Shown: positions 56,877 to 64,000 of the stretch, piece by piece
Layout of the letters: each line of letters begins with the position of its first letter
Position numbering within the stretch: position 1 is the stretch's first letter
NCBI RefSeq assembly: GCF_014645835.1
Contig: NZ_BMMM01000011.1
Location: 62,001 to 126,000 of the forward strand
Length of the DNA: 64,000 nucleotides
Direction of reading: 5' to 3'
Source: Streptomyces albiflavescens
GTDB lineage: Bacteria; Actinomycetota; Actinomycetes; Streptomycetales; Streptomycetaceae
Made by a program: the position numbers and the translations under genes
Notes under the pieces: generated by a model
The model's database searches: none
What the model saw: only the letters and a program-made list of their open reading frames with translations
Told to the model about the DNA's origin: nothing

Positions 56877-57416
56877 ATGACCACCCGACTGCGCACCGCC
56901 CACACGGCGGACCTCACCCCCGCCGAACTCCGTGCGGCCCACGACCTCCTGGACGACGCCTTCGACGGGGACTTCAGCGACGAGGACTGGGACCACGGGC
57001 TCGGCGGCATCCACGTCCTGGTGCACGACGAAGGCGGTCTCGCGGCCCATGGCTCGGTGATCCAGCGGCGCGTCCTGCACCGCGGCCGCTCGCTGCGCGT
57101 CGGGTACGTGGAGGCGGTCGGGGTACGTGCCGATGTGCGCCGCACGGGCCTCGGCGGACGGGTGATGACCGAGCTGGAGCGGATCGTCGAGGGCGCGTAC
57201 GGGCTCGGGGCGCTCTCCGCGAGCGAGGCGGGAGCCGCCCTGTACGCGGCCCGGGGCTGGCAGGTCTGGCCGGGCCGGATCTGCGCGCTCGGCCCGGACG
57301 GCATCGTGCGGCTGCCGGAGGAGGAGGGCACCACCTTCGTGCGCCTCGCGTCGGCCGGTCCCCTCGACCCGGCGCACGAGCTGATCTTCGACTGGCGTGA
57401 CGGAGACGTGCTCTGA
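56877..57416 (+). CDS. aac(2'): Aminoglycoside 2'-N-acetyltransferase, AAC(2')-I type
   Basis: A 179-residue GNAT enzyme that in relatives acetylates the 2'-amine of aminoglycosides. Compared from memory with mycobacterial AAC(2')-Ic, it matches along its full length: HTADLTPAELRAAHDLLDDA, FSDEDWDHGLGGIHVLVHDE, AAHGSVIQRRVLHRGRSLRV with GYVEAVGVRADVRRTGLGGR, GAYGLGALSASEAGAALYAARGW, and the ending LIFDWRDGDVL. Acetyl-CoA is bound by the VRADVRRTGLGGRV loop. ATG 56877 is used; GTG 56862 with a closer GGAGAGGG would add five residues. It is divergent from the GH97 gene. A resistance role is inferred; intrinsic copies also act on cell-wall metabolites. Confidence 0.88.
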   Translation: MTTRLRTAHTADLTPAELRAAHDLLDDAFDGDFSDEDWDHGLGGIHVLVHDEGGLAAHGSVIQRRVLHRGRSLRVGYVEAVGVRADVRRTGLGGRVMTELERIVEGAYGLGALSASEAGAALYAARGWQVWPGRICALGPDGIVRLPEEEGTTFVRLASAGPLDPAHELIFDWRDGDVL

Positions 57417-57427
57417 CGCTGCCTCGG

Positions 57428-57758
57428 GTGACCGCGCCGACCGGTCACACGGACGCGCGCCGGACGATTGCCGGTGTTGCCGCCGCGGAGCATCAACAGG
57501 AAAGCGCCCACGATCCGTTCGAAGCCGACGACCACCGTCTCGTCGACAGCGAGCCGATGGTGAGCAGTGGTCTCGGAATGGCCATCATGCCCGCGCTGTC
57601 CCTCACAAGTGCACCGCTCACCACCGAGATCACCGATCTCGGTCCGGGGGCGCCCGACCCGATCCGTCGGGTACGTCACCACGCCGGAGCTCGCCACGAC
57701 GGTCGCGGTACGGGCGCTGATCAGGGAGCTGCGGGCGCTGCACCCGCGGCGGGGGTGA
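57428..57758 (+). pseudogene. LysR-family regulator remnant with frameshift
   Basis: Only the effector-binding end of a LysR regulator remains. One frame reads FEADDHRLVDSEPMVSSGLG, then MAIMPALSLTSAPLTTEITD, typical of LysR proteins. Near 57665 the sense shifts to another frame, which gives VGYVTTPELATTVAVRALIR and ends RELRALHPRRG with TGA at 57758. The N-terminal HTH half is missing, and the upstream text to 57428 does not read as LysR. So the gene is both truncated and frameshifted. Its tail overlaps the end of the intact LysR gene on the opposite strand by 38 bp. Confidence 0.75.
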
Positions 57759-58674
57759 TCCGGGCGGCCACCCGCTCCAACGCCCCCCGCAACCACCGAT
57801 GTGCCGGATCCGCGTCGAGCCGCACATGCCACGCCTGCCCGGACGGGATCAACGGCAGGTCCAGCGGGATGTCCAGCACCGCGAGCGGCATCACGCGCGA
57901 GGCCTCCTGCGCGACCTCCGACGGCACCAGCGCCAGCGCGTCCGTGCGCAGGGCGAAGAAGCAGGCCGCGCCGTAGGTCGGCGCGGTGGCCAGGACGTCG
58001 CGGTGCAGGCCGAGCTCGCCCAGGCGGTCGTCCACGACGCTGCGTGCGCGGCCGCGCCGGGTCACCGTGATGTGCGGCAGCGCGGCGAATCGGTCCGGTG
58101 TCAGCGGCTCGCGCGCGAACTCCGCGTCGCCCCGCGCCACCGCCACCATGCGGTGCTCGTGCAGCGCGGAGCAGCGTACGTCGTGCGGCAGCGGATCCGG
58201 CAACTCACCGACGTCCAGGTCGACATGGGTGCGCAGATCGGCCGGGTCCTCCTCGCCCTCCGGCAGCAGCCGCAGCCGTACGCCGGGCGCCTCCCGGGCG
58301 GCCAACTCCAGCAGTGGGGCGCCCAGGGACATGGCGACCCCGTCGTTCGTGCGGATCCTGAACTCCCTTTGCAGGGTGGCGAGGTCCACCTCGCGCGGCG
58401 GCCGCAGCGCTGCCACCGCGGCCGCGAGCGCCGCCTGTACCCGGGGCTGCATATCGTGCGCGCGCGGCGTGAGCGTCAGGCCCCGGCCCGACGGTACGAG
58501 GAGCGGGTCGCCGACCACCCGGCGCAGCCGGCCGAGGGTGCGGCTCATCGCCGAGGGAGACACGTTCAGCTCGGCCGCCGCGCCCGCGACGCTGCCCGAG
58601 CGGAGCAGGGCGTCGAGGGCCGGAAGGAGGTTCATGTCCGGGAGAGGTGCCGCCACGTCCGATGACTGCTGCAT
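57721..58674 (-). CDS. LysR-family transcriptional regulator
   Basis: A 317-residue regulator. The N-terminal HTH reads LPALDALLRSGSVAGAAAEL followed by VSPSAMSRTLGRLRRVVGDP and LLVPSGRGLTLTPRAHDM. The rest is a periplasmic-binding-like effector domain (FRIRTNDGVAMSLGAPLLEL ... DVGELPDPLPHDVRCSALHE ... HITVTRRGRARSVVDDRLGE). This NodD/LinR-like group often controls a divergent transporter or oxidoreductase. The start ATG 58674 is used; MNLLPALD at 58635 is possible. It is divergent from an MFS gene 66 bp away and is probably its regulator. The effector is unknown. Confidence 0.9.
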   Translation of the reverse strand: MQQSSDVAAPLPDMNLLPALDALLRSGSVAGAAAELNVSPSAMSRTLGRLRRVVGDPLLVPSGRGLTLTPRAHDMQPRVQAALAAAVAALRPPREVDLATLQREFRIRTNDGVAMSLGAPLLELAAREAPGVRLRLLPEGEEDPADLRTHVDLDVGELPDPLPHDVRCSALHEHRMVAVARGDAEFAREPLTPDRFAALPHITVTRRGRARSVVDDRLGELGLHRDVLATAPTYGAACFFALRTDALALVPSEVAQEASRVMPLAVLDIPLDLPLIPSGQAWHVRLDADPAHRWLRGALERVAARITPAAGAAPAAP

Positions 58675-58740
58675 GAGACGCAATTCTGCATGAAGCAATC
58701 GGACCTTGTGTGCAGCAATGGCCGCCCCGAATCTGGACCC

Positions 58741-60174
58741 ATGATGGATTCGCGCCGGCGCGGCACCGCGCTCCTGGTCGCGGGCTGCTTCTTCATGGAG
58801 ATGCTGGACGGCACGATCGTGTCGACAGCCGCCCCGCAGATAGCCCACGACCTGCACACCACTCCTGCCTCCGTGGGCCTGATCATCACGGCCTACCTCG
58901 TCACCCTCGCCGTCCTCGTCCCGCTCTCCGGCTGGCTCACCGCTCGCTTCGGGCCACGCCGCGTCTTCCTCGCCGCGATCGCGGTCTTCACCCTCGCCTC
59001 GCTGGCCTGCGCCGTCGCGCCCAACCTCGGCGTCCTCGTCGGGATGCGCGTCCTGCAGGGCATCGGCGGCGCGATGATGGTGCCGGTCGGCCGCCTCATC
59101 GTCCTGGCAGGCACCGCCAAGCAGGACCTGCCGCGCGCGGTCGCCTACATCGTGTGGCCCGGGCTCGCCGCCCCGGTCGTCGCGCCCCTGCTCGGTGGCC
59201 TGATCACGACGTACGCCTCCTGGCACTGGATCTTCCTCCTGAACGTGCCCCTCGGCGCCCTCGCCCTCCTCGTCGCGCGCCGTCTGATCGCACCGGGCAC
59301 GCCAGGGGAGACGGCGCCGCTCGACGTAACCGGCGTCCTGCTCACCTGCACCGGGCTCGCGGCTCTGACCTGGACCGCGCACCTGGTCTCCGAGACCCGG
59401 GGCACCCCGGCGGAGGCGGCCGTGACCGGCGCGATCGCCGTCGTCGCCCTCGTGGCTGCGGTACGGCATCTGCTCCGTGCCCCGAACCCGCTGGTCAACC
59501 TCCGCACCCTGGACGTCCCGTCCTTCCGGGCCTCGGCGCTCGACGGCTCGCTCTACATGGCGGTCGTCTCCGCCATCCCCTTCCTGCTGCCGCTGCTCTT
59601 CCAGGAGGTCTTCGGCTGGAGCGCGGTGAAGTCGGGCGCGGTCGTGCTCTTCGTCTTCGTCGGCAACATCGGGATCAAGCCCGCGACGACGTACCTGATC
59701 AACCGGTTCGGTTTCCGGCCGCTGCTGATCGTCTCCACGCTGGGGCTCGCGGGCGCGACCGCGGGATGTGCGCTGTTCACCGCGGCGACGCCGGTCTCGG
59801 TGATCGCGGTCGTCGCGGCGCTCGGCGGTGCGGCTCGCTCGGTCGGGCTCAGCGGCTACGCGACGATCGCCTTCAGCGAGACCCCGCAGGAGCGGCTGCG
59901 CGACGCCAACGCTCTCTTCGCGACCTCCCATCAACTGGCCGCCGGCCTGGGCGTCGCCATCGTCACGGTCGCCCTGCGCGGGGGCGCGGCGCTGACGGAC
60001 GACCCGCGCTCGGCGTACGCCGTCGCGTTCGTGGCGCTCGGTCTGCTCTGCCTTCTGCCGACTGCGGGCGCCCTCCGTCTGCACCAGACGGCGGGTGACG
60101 CCGTTCGGACAGTCGCCGCAGGTCAGGAGCGTGTGCCCCGATCCACCGTCTCAGATAGTAGGAAGTCCGAGTAA
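58741..60174 (+). CDS. MFS transporter, DHA2-like
   Basis: A 477-residue efflux-type transporter. Helix 1 contains FMEMLDGTIVSTAAPQIA (the LD-x-T-I-V motif D1 of DHA2 pumps). Motif A is LSGWLTARFGPRRVFLAA. Motif C follows as GLAAPVVAPLLGGLITTYASWHW with IFLLNVPLG. About 13-14 hydrophobic helices are seen, ending LGLLCLLPTAGAL. The polar tail is short. ATG 58741 (or 58744) lacks a strong ribosome site. It is divergent from the LysR gene, its likely regulator. The exported substrate is unknown. Confidence 0.9.
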   Translation: MMDSRRRGTALLVAGCFFMEMLDGTIVSTAAPQIAHDLHTTPASVGLIITAYLVTLAVLVPLSGWLTARFGPRRVFLAAIAVFTLASLACAVAPNLGVLVGMRVLQGIGGAMMVPVGRLIVLAGTAKQDLPRAVAYIVWPGLAAPVVAPLLGGLITTYASWHWIFLLNVPLGALALLVARRLIAPGTPGETAPLDVTGVLLTCTGLAALTWTAHLVSETRGTPAEAAVTGAIAVVALVAAVRHLLRAPNPLVNLRTLDVPSFRASALDGSLYMAVVSAIPFLLPLLFQEVFGWSAVKSGAVVLFVFVGNIGIKPATTYLINRFGFRPLLIVSTLGLAGATAGCALFTAATPVSVIAVVAALGGAARSVGLSGYATIAFSETPQERLRDANALFATSHQLAAGLGVAIVTVALRGGAALTDDPRSAYAVAFVALGLLCLLPTAGALRLHQTAGDAVRTVAAGQERVPRSTVSDSRKSE

Positions 60175-60378
60175 TTGTGGAGACAGATGCCCGCTCCTCG
60201 CCTAGTTTTGTAGGAGCCGAACGTCTCGCTCGACCCAGCGAATGGCGGTCGTGAGCCGGAGCCCCTGGCAGGCAACCCCTGCGGCACCGCTCCCCGCCCC
60301 TTCCGGCGTCTCGTAAATTCCTCACCGCACTTCCGGCTGCCCTTCCCGGGCCTCTCGGAGGCAAGGAGTCGATTCATC

Positions 60379-60507
60379 ATGGCCGAGACGACCGTCCGCC
60401 GAGTCCGTCACATCTCCCGTTCGAGCGAGTCCGACCGCAAGAACGCCGCCGCCGCGCTCCAGCGCGCCCTCGACCGCAGGGACAACGGCGGCGCGACGGG
60501 GCACTGA
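60379..60507 (+). CDS. Small basic protein, 42 residues
   Basis: A 42-codon gene encoding MAETTVRRVRHISRSSESDR and KNAAAALQRALDRRDNGGATGH. AAGGAG lies 11-16 bases before the ATG at 60379, and almost all codons end in G or C. It is predicted to be a short basic helix with a Gly-rich end. It follows a 204-bp untranslated stretch after the MFS gene, so probably has its own promoter. I believe near-identical proteins occur across Streptomyces, but I cannot check. Function unknown. Confidence 0.65.
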   Translation: MAETTVRRVRHISRSSESDRKNAAAALQRALDRRDNGGATGH

Positions 60508-60535
60508 CCCGTCGCACCCCCTCACATACCGGGAG

Positions 60536-60556
60536 CCGCACCCGTACGGGGTGCGG
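60536..60556 (+). terminator. Hairpin after the 42-residue gene
   Basis: CCGCACCC (60536-60543) and GGGTGCGG (60549-60556) form an 8-bp stem with a five-base loop, 28 bp after the small gene. No T-tract. Confidence 0.5.
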
Positions 60557-60566
60557 CGCGAGGCAT

Positions 60567-60674
60567 CCTGCCCCGCGCCGCACCTCGGAGTGCTGAGTCT
60601 GCGCGCTCGTGCCTCGGCGGCCCTGCCCCGAGCCGCATCCCGGAGCGCTGAGTCTCCGTGCCGCGCCTCGGCGG
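60567..60674. repeat. Imperfect direct repeat of about 54 bp
   Basis: CCTGCCCCG(C/A)GCCGCA begins two tandem units at 60567-60620 and 60622-60674, each containing GGAG(T/C)GCTGAGTCT and ending GCCTCGGCGG. A partial third copy (CCGCGCCGCACCTCG) overlaps the end of the phosphatase gene. It lies between the 42-residue gene and the convergent phosphatase gene. Confidence 0.75.
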
Positions 60675-60675
60675 C

Positions 60676-62235
60676 TCACGCTCCGCGCCGCACCTCGAAG
60701 TAGTCGATGCGCTTTCCGCTCTGCGCGAGCGCCGACACCTTGAGCTTGGGTGACGTGCCCGCCTCCGCCTCCACCGAGAGGAAGGAGAATCCGGTGTACC
60801 GCACCCGTGACCACTCCACTGTGTCCGGCCTCTGGTGCTGCGACTTCGTCCAGTGGAAGGTCTCGATGGACTCGCGGTGCGTGACCTTGCCCTCGTAGCT
60901 GTCCTTCACCCCGGCGGGGAACCGGTACAGGCTCTTGCCCGCCCCGCCCGCCGTGACGTACACGATCCCGTCCCGTGTCGGATCGGTCGACGCGCCGACC
61001 GGCACCTGCTTGCCCACCTTGCCGCCCTGGATGGCGTCGGTGCGCTCGTACACGTGGTTGTGCCCGTTGATCACCAGGTCCACCTGGTGCTTGGCGAACA
61101 GCGGCAGCCAGGCGTCCCGCACGCCCCCGTCGGAGGCATGCGTCGACGTCGAGTACGTGCAGTGGTGGAAGAAGACGACGATGAAGTCGACCGTCTTGCG
61201 CAGTTCTCCGAGCCGCTTGTCGAGCCAGGCCGTCTGCTTGCCGTCCGTGTAGCCCTTGTTGGCGGGGATCTCGTACGACACGTCGTTCGCGTCCAGCGCC
61301 ACGATCCCGACATTGCCGTACGTGAACGAGTAGACGCCCGGCGCGTTGCGCGCGTCGAAGCCGTTGTCCGGGAGGGTCCAGCGTGCCGACTGGCCCCCGT
61401 ACCCGTTCGGCGAGTACCACGCCTCCATGTCGTGGTTGCCGGTCGTCACCATCCATGGCACCGACTTCGCCACCGACTCGGTCTGCTTGAGGAACAGGTC
61501 CCAGGCGCTGGGATCGTAGACGTCGGAGTCCTTGCCGACGCCGACCGAGTCCGCGTAGCAGATGTCGCCCGCGTGCAGATGGAAGGACGGATGCCGGCCG
61601 AGGAGCACCTTGTCGTTGGCGAGTGCGTCGGGGGTGACGCCCTGGTCGCCGAAGGCGGTGAACACGAACGTCCCGGGACTGGCGGGCGCCGTACGGAAGG
61701 AGCCGATCGTGGAGTGCCGCTCCCGGGACGTGGGATCGAATCCCTCGTGGCCGACGCCGTAGTAGTACGTCGTTCCGGGGCGCAGGCCGTCGAGCGCCGC
61801 GTGCAGGTAGTACTGGTCCAGCGCGAACCGCTGCCCCGCGAGTCCCGGCGTGTGCAGATCGCGGACCTCGGCCTCGATCTTCCGGCTCAGGCCCCAGGGC
61901 GTCAGCCCCACACGCACATACGGCTTCTTGACCGCGAACGGCACCTGCCAGGAGATCCGCATCTGGGTCTTGGGGTCCGCGCCGAAGGCGAGGTGGCGAC
62001 CGAAGGGCGCGACGACGGAGCCGGGTACGCGGCTGGTGGCGGGGCTCGGCGTCGTGGTGGACGTGCGCGTCGACGCCCCCGAGGCGCAACCTGCCAGCAG
62101 CCCGCCGCCCGCGAACGCGCCCGCCGTCACCAGCGCGCGGCGCCGCGTGAGCTTCGTCCGCAGATACTCGTGCTGCTCCGCCATGCTCATACCGCGCGCG
62201 AGCTGCTCGGGAATGCCGACGTCAGGGGTGTCCAT
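60676..62235 (-). CDS. Purple acid phosphatase-like metallophosphoesterase, exported lipoprotein
   Basis: A 519-residue exported hydrolase. Residues ~40-65 combine a twin-arginine motif (TRRRALVTAGAFAGGG) with a lipobox LLAGC, so it is probably a Tat-exported lipoprotein. An Fn3-like N-terminal domain (MRISWQVPFAVKKPYVRVGL ... LDGLRPGTTYYYGVGHEG) precedes the catalytic domain. Metal motifs are FTAFGDQG, HAGDICYADSV, TTGNHDMEAWY, FIVVFFHHCTYS and NGHNHVYERT, in purple-acid-phosphatase order. It likely releases phosphate from organic esters outside the cell. ATG 62235 with GGGAAG upstream; an in-frame ATG 62274 is less likely. Divergent from leuB. Confidence 0.92.
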   Translation of the reverse strand: MDTPDVGIPEQLARGMSMAEQHEYLRTKLTRRRALVTAGAFAGGGLLAGCASGASTRTSTTTPSPATSRVPGSVVAPFGRHLAFGADPKTQMRISWQVPFAVKKPYVRVGLTPWGLSRKIEAEVRDLHTPGLAGQRFALDQYYLHAALDGLRPGTTYYYGVGHEGFDPTSRERHSTIGSFRTAPASPGTFVFTAFGDQGVTPDALANDKVLLGRHPSFHLHAGDICYADSVGVGKDSDVYDPSAWDLFLKQTESVAKSVPWMVTTGNHDMEAWYSPNGYGGQSARWTLPDNGFDARNAPGVYSFTYGNVGIVALDANDVSYEIPANKGYTDGKQTAWLDKRLGELRKTVDFIVVFFHHCTYSTSTHASDGGVRDAWLPLFAKHQVDLVINGHNHVYERTDAIQGGKVGKQVPVGASTDPTRDGIVYVTAGGAGKSLYRFPAGVKDSYEGKVTHRESIETFHWTKSQHQRPDTVEWSRVRYTGFSFLSVEAEAGTSPKLKVSALAQSGKRIDYFEVRRGA

Positions 62236-62314
62236 GACTGGGAACTTCCCAGCACGCCCCAACAACCGCCACACATAAGGGTGAACACAGCCTTACGAGT
62301 GTCCTCCGCGACAC

Positions 62315-62336
62315 TCCGCCATGTCCGTATGGCGGA
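62315..62336. promoter_or_regulatory. Inverted repeat upstream of leuB
   Basis: TCCGCCAT (62315-62322) and ATGGCGGA (62329-62336) are perfect 8-bp arms with a six-base spacer, 42 bp before the leuB start. Position and symmetry fit an operator. IclR-type NdgR/AreB regulates leu genes in Streptomyces; assigning this site to it is inference. Confidence 0.4.
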
Positions 62337-62377
62337 CACCGCGTGTCATCCCATGGGACAAGGAGTACGGTGCGGTC

Positions 62378-63421
62378 ATGTCTCGCAGCATCAATCTCGC
62401 AGTGATTCCCGGTGACGGCATCGGCCAGGAGGTCGTGGCCCAGGGGCTCAAGGTCCTCTCCGCCGTCCTTCCGCAGGATGTGAAGCTGGAGACCAAGGAG
62501 TTCGACTTCGGCGCCAAGCGGTACCACGCCACCGGTGAGACCCTCACCGAGGCGGACCTGGACGCCCTGAAGCAGCACGACGCGATCCTGCTCGGCGCGA
62601 TCGGCGACCCCTCGGTCCCGTCCGGTGTTCTGGAGCGCGGTTTCCTGCTGAAGCTCCGCTTCGCCTTCGACCACCACGTCAACCTGCGTCCCTCGAAGCT
62701 GTTGCCGGGCGTCGCCACCCCGCTGGCCGGCCAGCCGGAGATCGACTTCGTCGTGGTCCGCGAGGGCACCGAGGGTCCGTACACCGGCAACGGCGGCACC
62801 ATCCGCAAGGGCACCGAGCACGAGGTCGCCACCGAGGTCTCCGTGAACACGGCCTTCGGTGTCGAGCGCGTGGTCCGCGACGCCTTCGCCCGCGCCCAGG
62901 CCCGCCCGCGCAAGAAGCTGACGCTGGTCCACAAGAACAACGTGCTGACCTTCGCGGGCCACCTGTGGACGAACGTCTTCAACAAGGTGGCCAAGGAGTT
63001 CCCCGAGGTCACCACGGACTACATCCACGTGGATGCCGCGACGATCTACCTCGTCACGGACCCCGCCCGCTTCGACGTGATCGTCACCGACAACCTCTTC
63101 GGCGACATCATCACCGACCTCGCCGCGGCCGTCTCCGGCGGCATCGGCGTCGCCGCCTCCGGCAACATCAACCCGAGCGGCGAGTTCCCCTCGATGTTCG
63201 AGCCCGTGCACGGCTCGGCGCCCGACATTGCGGGCCAGGGCAAGGCCGACCCCAGTGCCACCGTCCTGTCGGTCGCCCTCCTGCTGCGCCACCTCGGCTA
63301 CGAGGCCGAGGCCGCCCGCATCGAGGCCGCGGTCTCCGCCGACCTCGCGGAGCGCGTCGGGCAGCCCGCCCGTACGACCGACGAAATCGGCGACGCGCTC
63401 GCCGTACGAGTAGCCGGCTGA
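62378..63421 (+). CDS. leuB: 3-isopropylmalate dehydrogenase LeuB
   Basis: A 347-residue enzyme that oxidatively decarboxylates 3-isopropylmalate with NAD+ in leucine synthesis. Visible are NLAVIPGDGIGQEVVAQGL, the substrate loop LLKLRFAFDHHVNLRPSKLL with the Arg residues, FVVVREGTEGPYTGNGG, LVHKNNVLTFAGHLW with the catalytic Lys, VTDNLFGDIITDLAAAVSGG with the Mg-binding Asp pair, and SMFEPVHGSAPDIAGQGKAD. This is the short actinobacterial LeuB type. ATG 62378 with AAGGAG about 15 bases upstream. Divergent from the phosphatase gene. Confidence 0.95.
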   Translation: MSRSINLAVIPGDGIGQEVVAQGLKVLSAVLPQDVKLETKEFDFGAKRYHATGETLTEADLDALKQHDAILLGAIGDPSVPSGVLERGFLLKLRFAFDHHVNLRPSKLLPGVATPLAGQPEIDFVVVREGTEGPYTGNGGTIRKGTEHEVATEVSVNTAFGVERVVRDAFARAQARPRKKLTLVHKNNVLTFAGHLWTNVFNKVAKEFPEVTTDYIHVDAATIYLVTDPARFDVIVTDNLFGDIITDLAAAVSGGIGVAASGNINPSGEFPSMFEPVHGSAPDIAGQGKADPSATVLSVALLLRHLGYEAEAARIEAAVSADLAERVGQPARTTDEIGDALAVRVAG

Positions 63422-63441
63422 CCTTCCCCCACTGCCTTAAG

Positions 63442-63513
63442 GGCGTGGGGGGACCCCCACGCCACTTACGTCTCGTAGTAGCCGCCGGGTCGCATCCGCA
63501 CCCGGCGGCTTTC
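63442..63513 (+). terminator. Two hairpins after leuB
   Basis: GGCGTGGGG/CCCCACGCC (63442-63450, 63455-63463) and AGCCGCCGGGT/ACCCGGCGGCT (63480-63490, 63500-63510) are two perfect stems 20 and 58 bp after the leuB stop; the second is followed by TTCC. The second is the better terminator. Confidence 0.75.
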
Positions 63514-63578
63514 CTATGCCCTCGCCGGGTGCCACCATCAAGCCCTGGGCAATCCCATGGGGCCGCATTCACGCTGTT

Positions 63579-63607
63579 TTCGTCCACGGTCCTCCGCGCG
63601 CGATAAT
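63579..63607 (+). promoter_or_regulatory. Possible ilvE promoter
   Basis: TTCGTC and GATAAT are spaced by 17 bases, about 110 bases before the ilvE start, in an AT-richer part of the 297-bp gap. The -10 fits a sigma-70-like promoter well, the -35 only partly. I found no leader peptide or attenuator here. Confidence 0.3.
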
Positions 63608-63718
63608 CGAACGCGGAGCCGCGGAATGAGGGAATGCTCGGACGTCCTAACACTGGCCACTGGCAGTTATGGGCGTGAGCGCGGCCCGTCACACACAACC
63701 GGTGAAGGACAACCACTC

Positions 63719-64000
63719 ATGACGCAGCCCACGATCGAGCTCAAGCCCTCCGCCACTCCGCTGTCCTCCGCGGAGCGGGAGGCGATCCTGGCCAACCCCG
63801 GGTTCGGCCGCCACTTCACCGACCACATGGTGACGATCAAGTGGACGGAGGGCCGCGGTTGGCACGACGGCCAGCTCGTTCCGTACGGCCCGCTCTCGCT
63901 CGACCCGGCGAACATGACCCTGCACTACGCGCAGGAGATCTTCGAGGGCCTCAAGGCCTACCGCCAGCCCGACGGCTCCGTCGCCACCTTCCGCCCGGAC
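63719..64000 (+). CDS. ilvE: Branched-chain amino-acid aminotransferase IlvE, N-terminal part
   Basis: The first 94 residues of a fold-type IV PLP aminotransferase cut by the window edge. It opens MTQPTIELKPSATPLSSAER. The family segments FGRHFTDHMVTIKWTEGRGWHDG, LVPYGPLSLDPANMTLHYAQ and EIFEGLKAYRQPDGSVATF follow. These match the long actinobacterial/eukaryotic-type BCAT, in which the HYAQEIFEGLKAY strand lines the substrate pocket. The catalytic lysine lies beyond the edge. ATG 63719 with GAAGGA 10-15 bases upstream. It finishes the branched-chain pathway begun by ilvBNC and leuB in this window. Confidence 0.93.
   Translation, partial: MTQPTIELKPSATPLSSAEREAILANPGFGRHFTDHMVTIKWTEGRGWHDGQLVPYGPLSLDPANMTLHYAQEIFEGLKAYRQPDGSVATFRPD

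Noticed and set aside
62321..62377. 19-residue upstream extension of LeuB or leader peptide
   Set aside because: It would lie within the operator-like palindrome and contains no leucine run, so neither a start nor an attenuator is supported.
63514..63718. Attenuator before ilvE
   Set aside because: No short frame rich in branched-chain codons and no T-tailed hairpin was found.

Overview
The window is a very GC-rich actinobacterial chromosome segment. The strongly G/C-biased third codon positions, frequent GTG starts, many lipoprotein and twin-arginine signals, GatCAB, two large LuxR-type ATPase regulators and two GGDEF/EAL proteins all point to Streptomyces. From memory, the gene order (cysteine desulfurase, mnmA, ligA, a GGDEF/EAL gene, gatCAB, a second GGDEF/EAL gene, ilvBNC, serA, a PucR regulator, proline catabolism genes, leuB, ilvE) matches the core of the S. 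coelicolor chromosome around SCO5480 to SCO5523. I could not check this by alignment. No prophage, CRISPR array, rRNA, tRNA or biosynthetic gene cluster is visible.

Layout. 1-4.1 kb: thioesterase end, a TIGR03086 protein divergent from a WYL regulator, a Gly/Pro/Ser-rich lipoprotein, a FabR/DesT-like TetR regulator with candidate operators, two small membrane proteins and a 28-bp tandem array. 4.3-13.6 kb: cysteine desulfurase, a PGRP-type amidase, mnmA, hydrolase, DUF427, LOG protein, SDR, a MetE-C-like protein and ligA. 13.9-20.2 kb: an rmdB-like c-di-GMP enzyme and gatC-gatA-small gene-gatB, preceded by a repeat-rich 0.5-kb gap. 20.3-31.4 kb: small membrane proteins, MMPL transporter, GNAT, a 1027-residue LuxR ATPase, sugar dehydrogenase lipoprotein, aldo/keto reductase and a 2-hydroxyacid dehydrogenase. 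31.5-40.5 kb: a second GGDEF protein with a degenerate EAL domain, then ilvB (with a textbook attenuator), ilvN, ilvC and serA. 40.6-48.7 kb: second LuxR ATPase, TetR-controlled efflux pump, MFS, MocR-type regulator. 48.7-53.2 kb: PucR regulator divergent from proline dehydrogenase and pruA. 53.3-60.5 kb is the most accessory part: hydrolase, two tiny genes, a MITE-like element, a GH97 glycosidase, an AAC(2')-I acetyltransferase, a LysR pseudogene, a LysR/MFS pair and a 42-residue gene. 60.7-64 kb: a purple-acid-phosphatase-like enzyme, leuB and the start of ilvE.

How the genes fit together. ilvBNC, leuB and ilvE supply branched-chain amino acids. ilvB expression is probably attenuated through a 13-residue leader peptide containing Ile-Leu-Val-Leu, followed by a terminator. 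The cysteine desulfurase can supply sulfur to MnmA for tRNA 2-thiouridine. GatCAB makes Gln-tRNA(Gln)/Asn-tRNA(Asn). PucR, proline dehydrogenase and PruA form a proline-to-glutamate module. The two GGDEF proteins differ in an informative way. The first has intact GGDEF and EAL motifs but no RxxD inhibitory site. The second keeps GGDEF and RxxD but has lost EAL catalytic residues.

Most of the window is conserved core. The least explained items are a 240-bp segment inside the second GGDEF gene whose codon-phase signal belongs to the opposite strand, several intergenic repeat arrays, a MITE-like element beside two tiny genes, and an apparent nonsense codon in a small gene.
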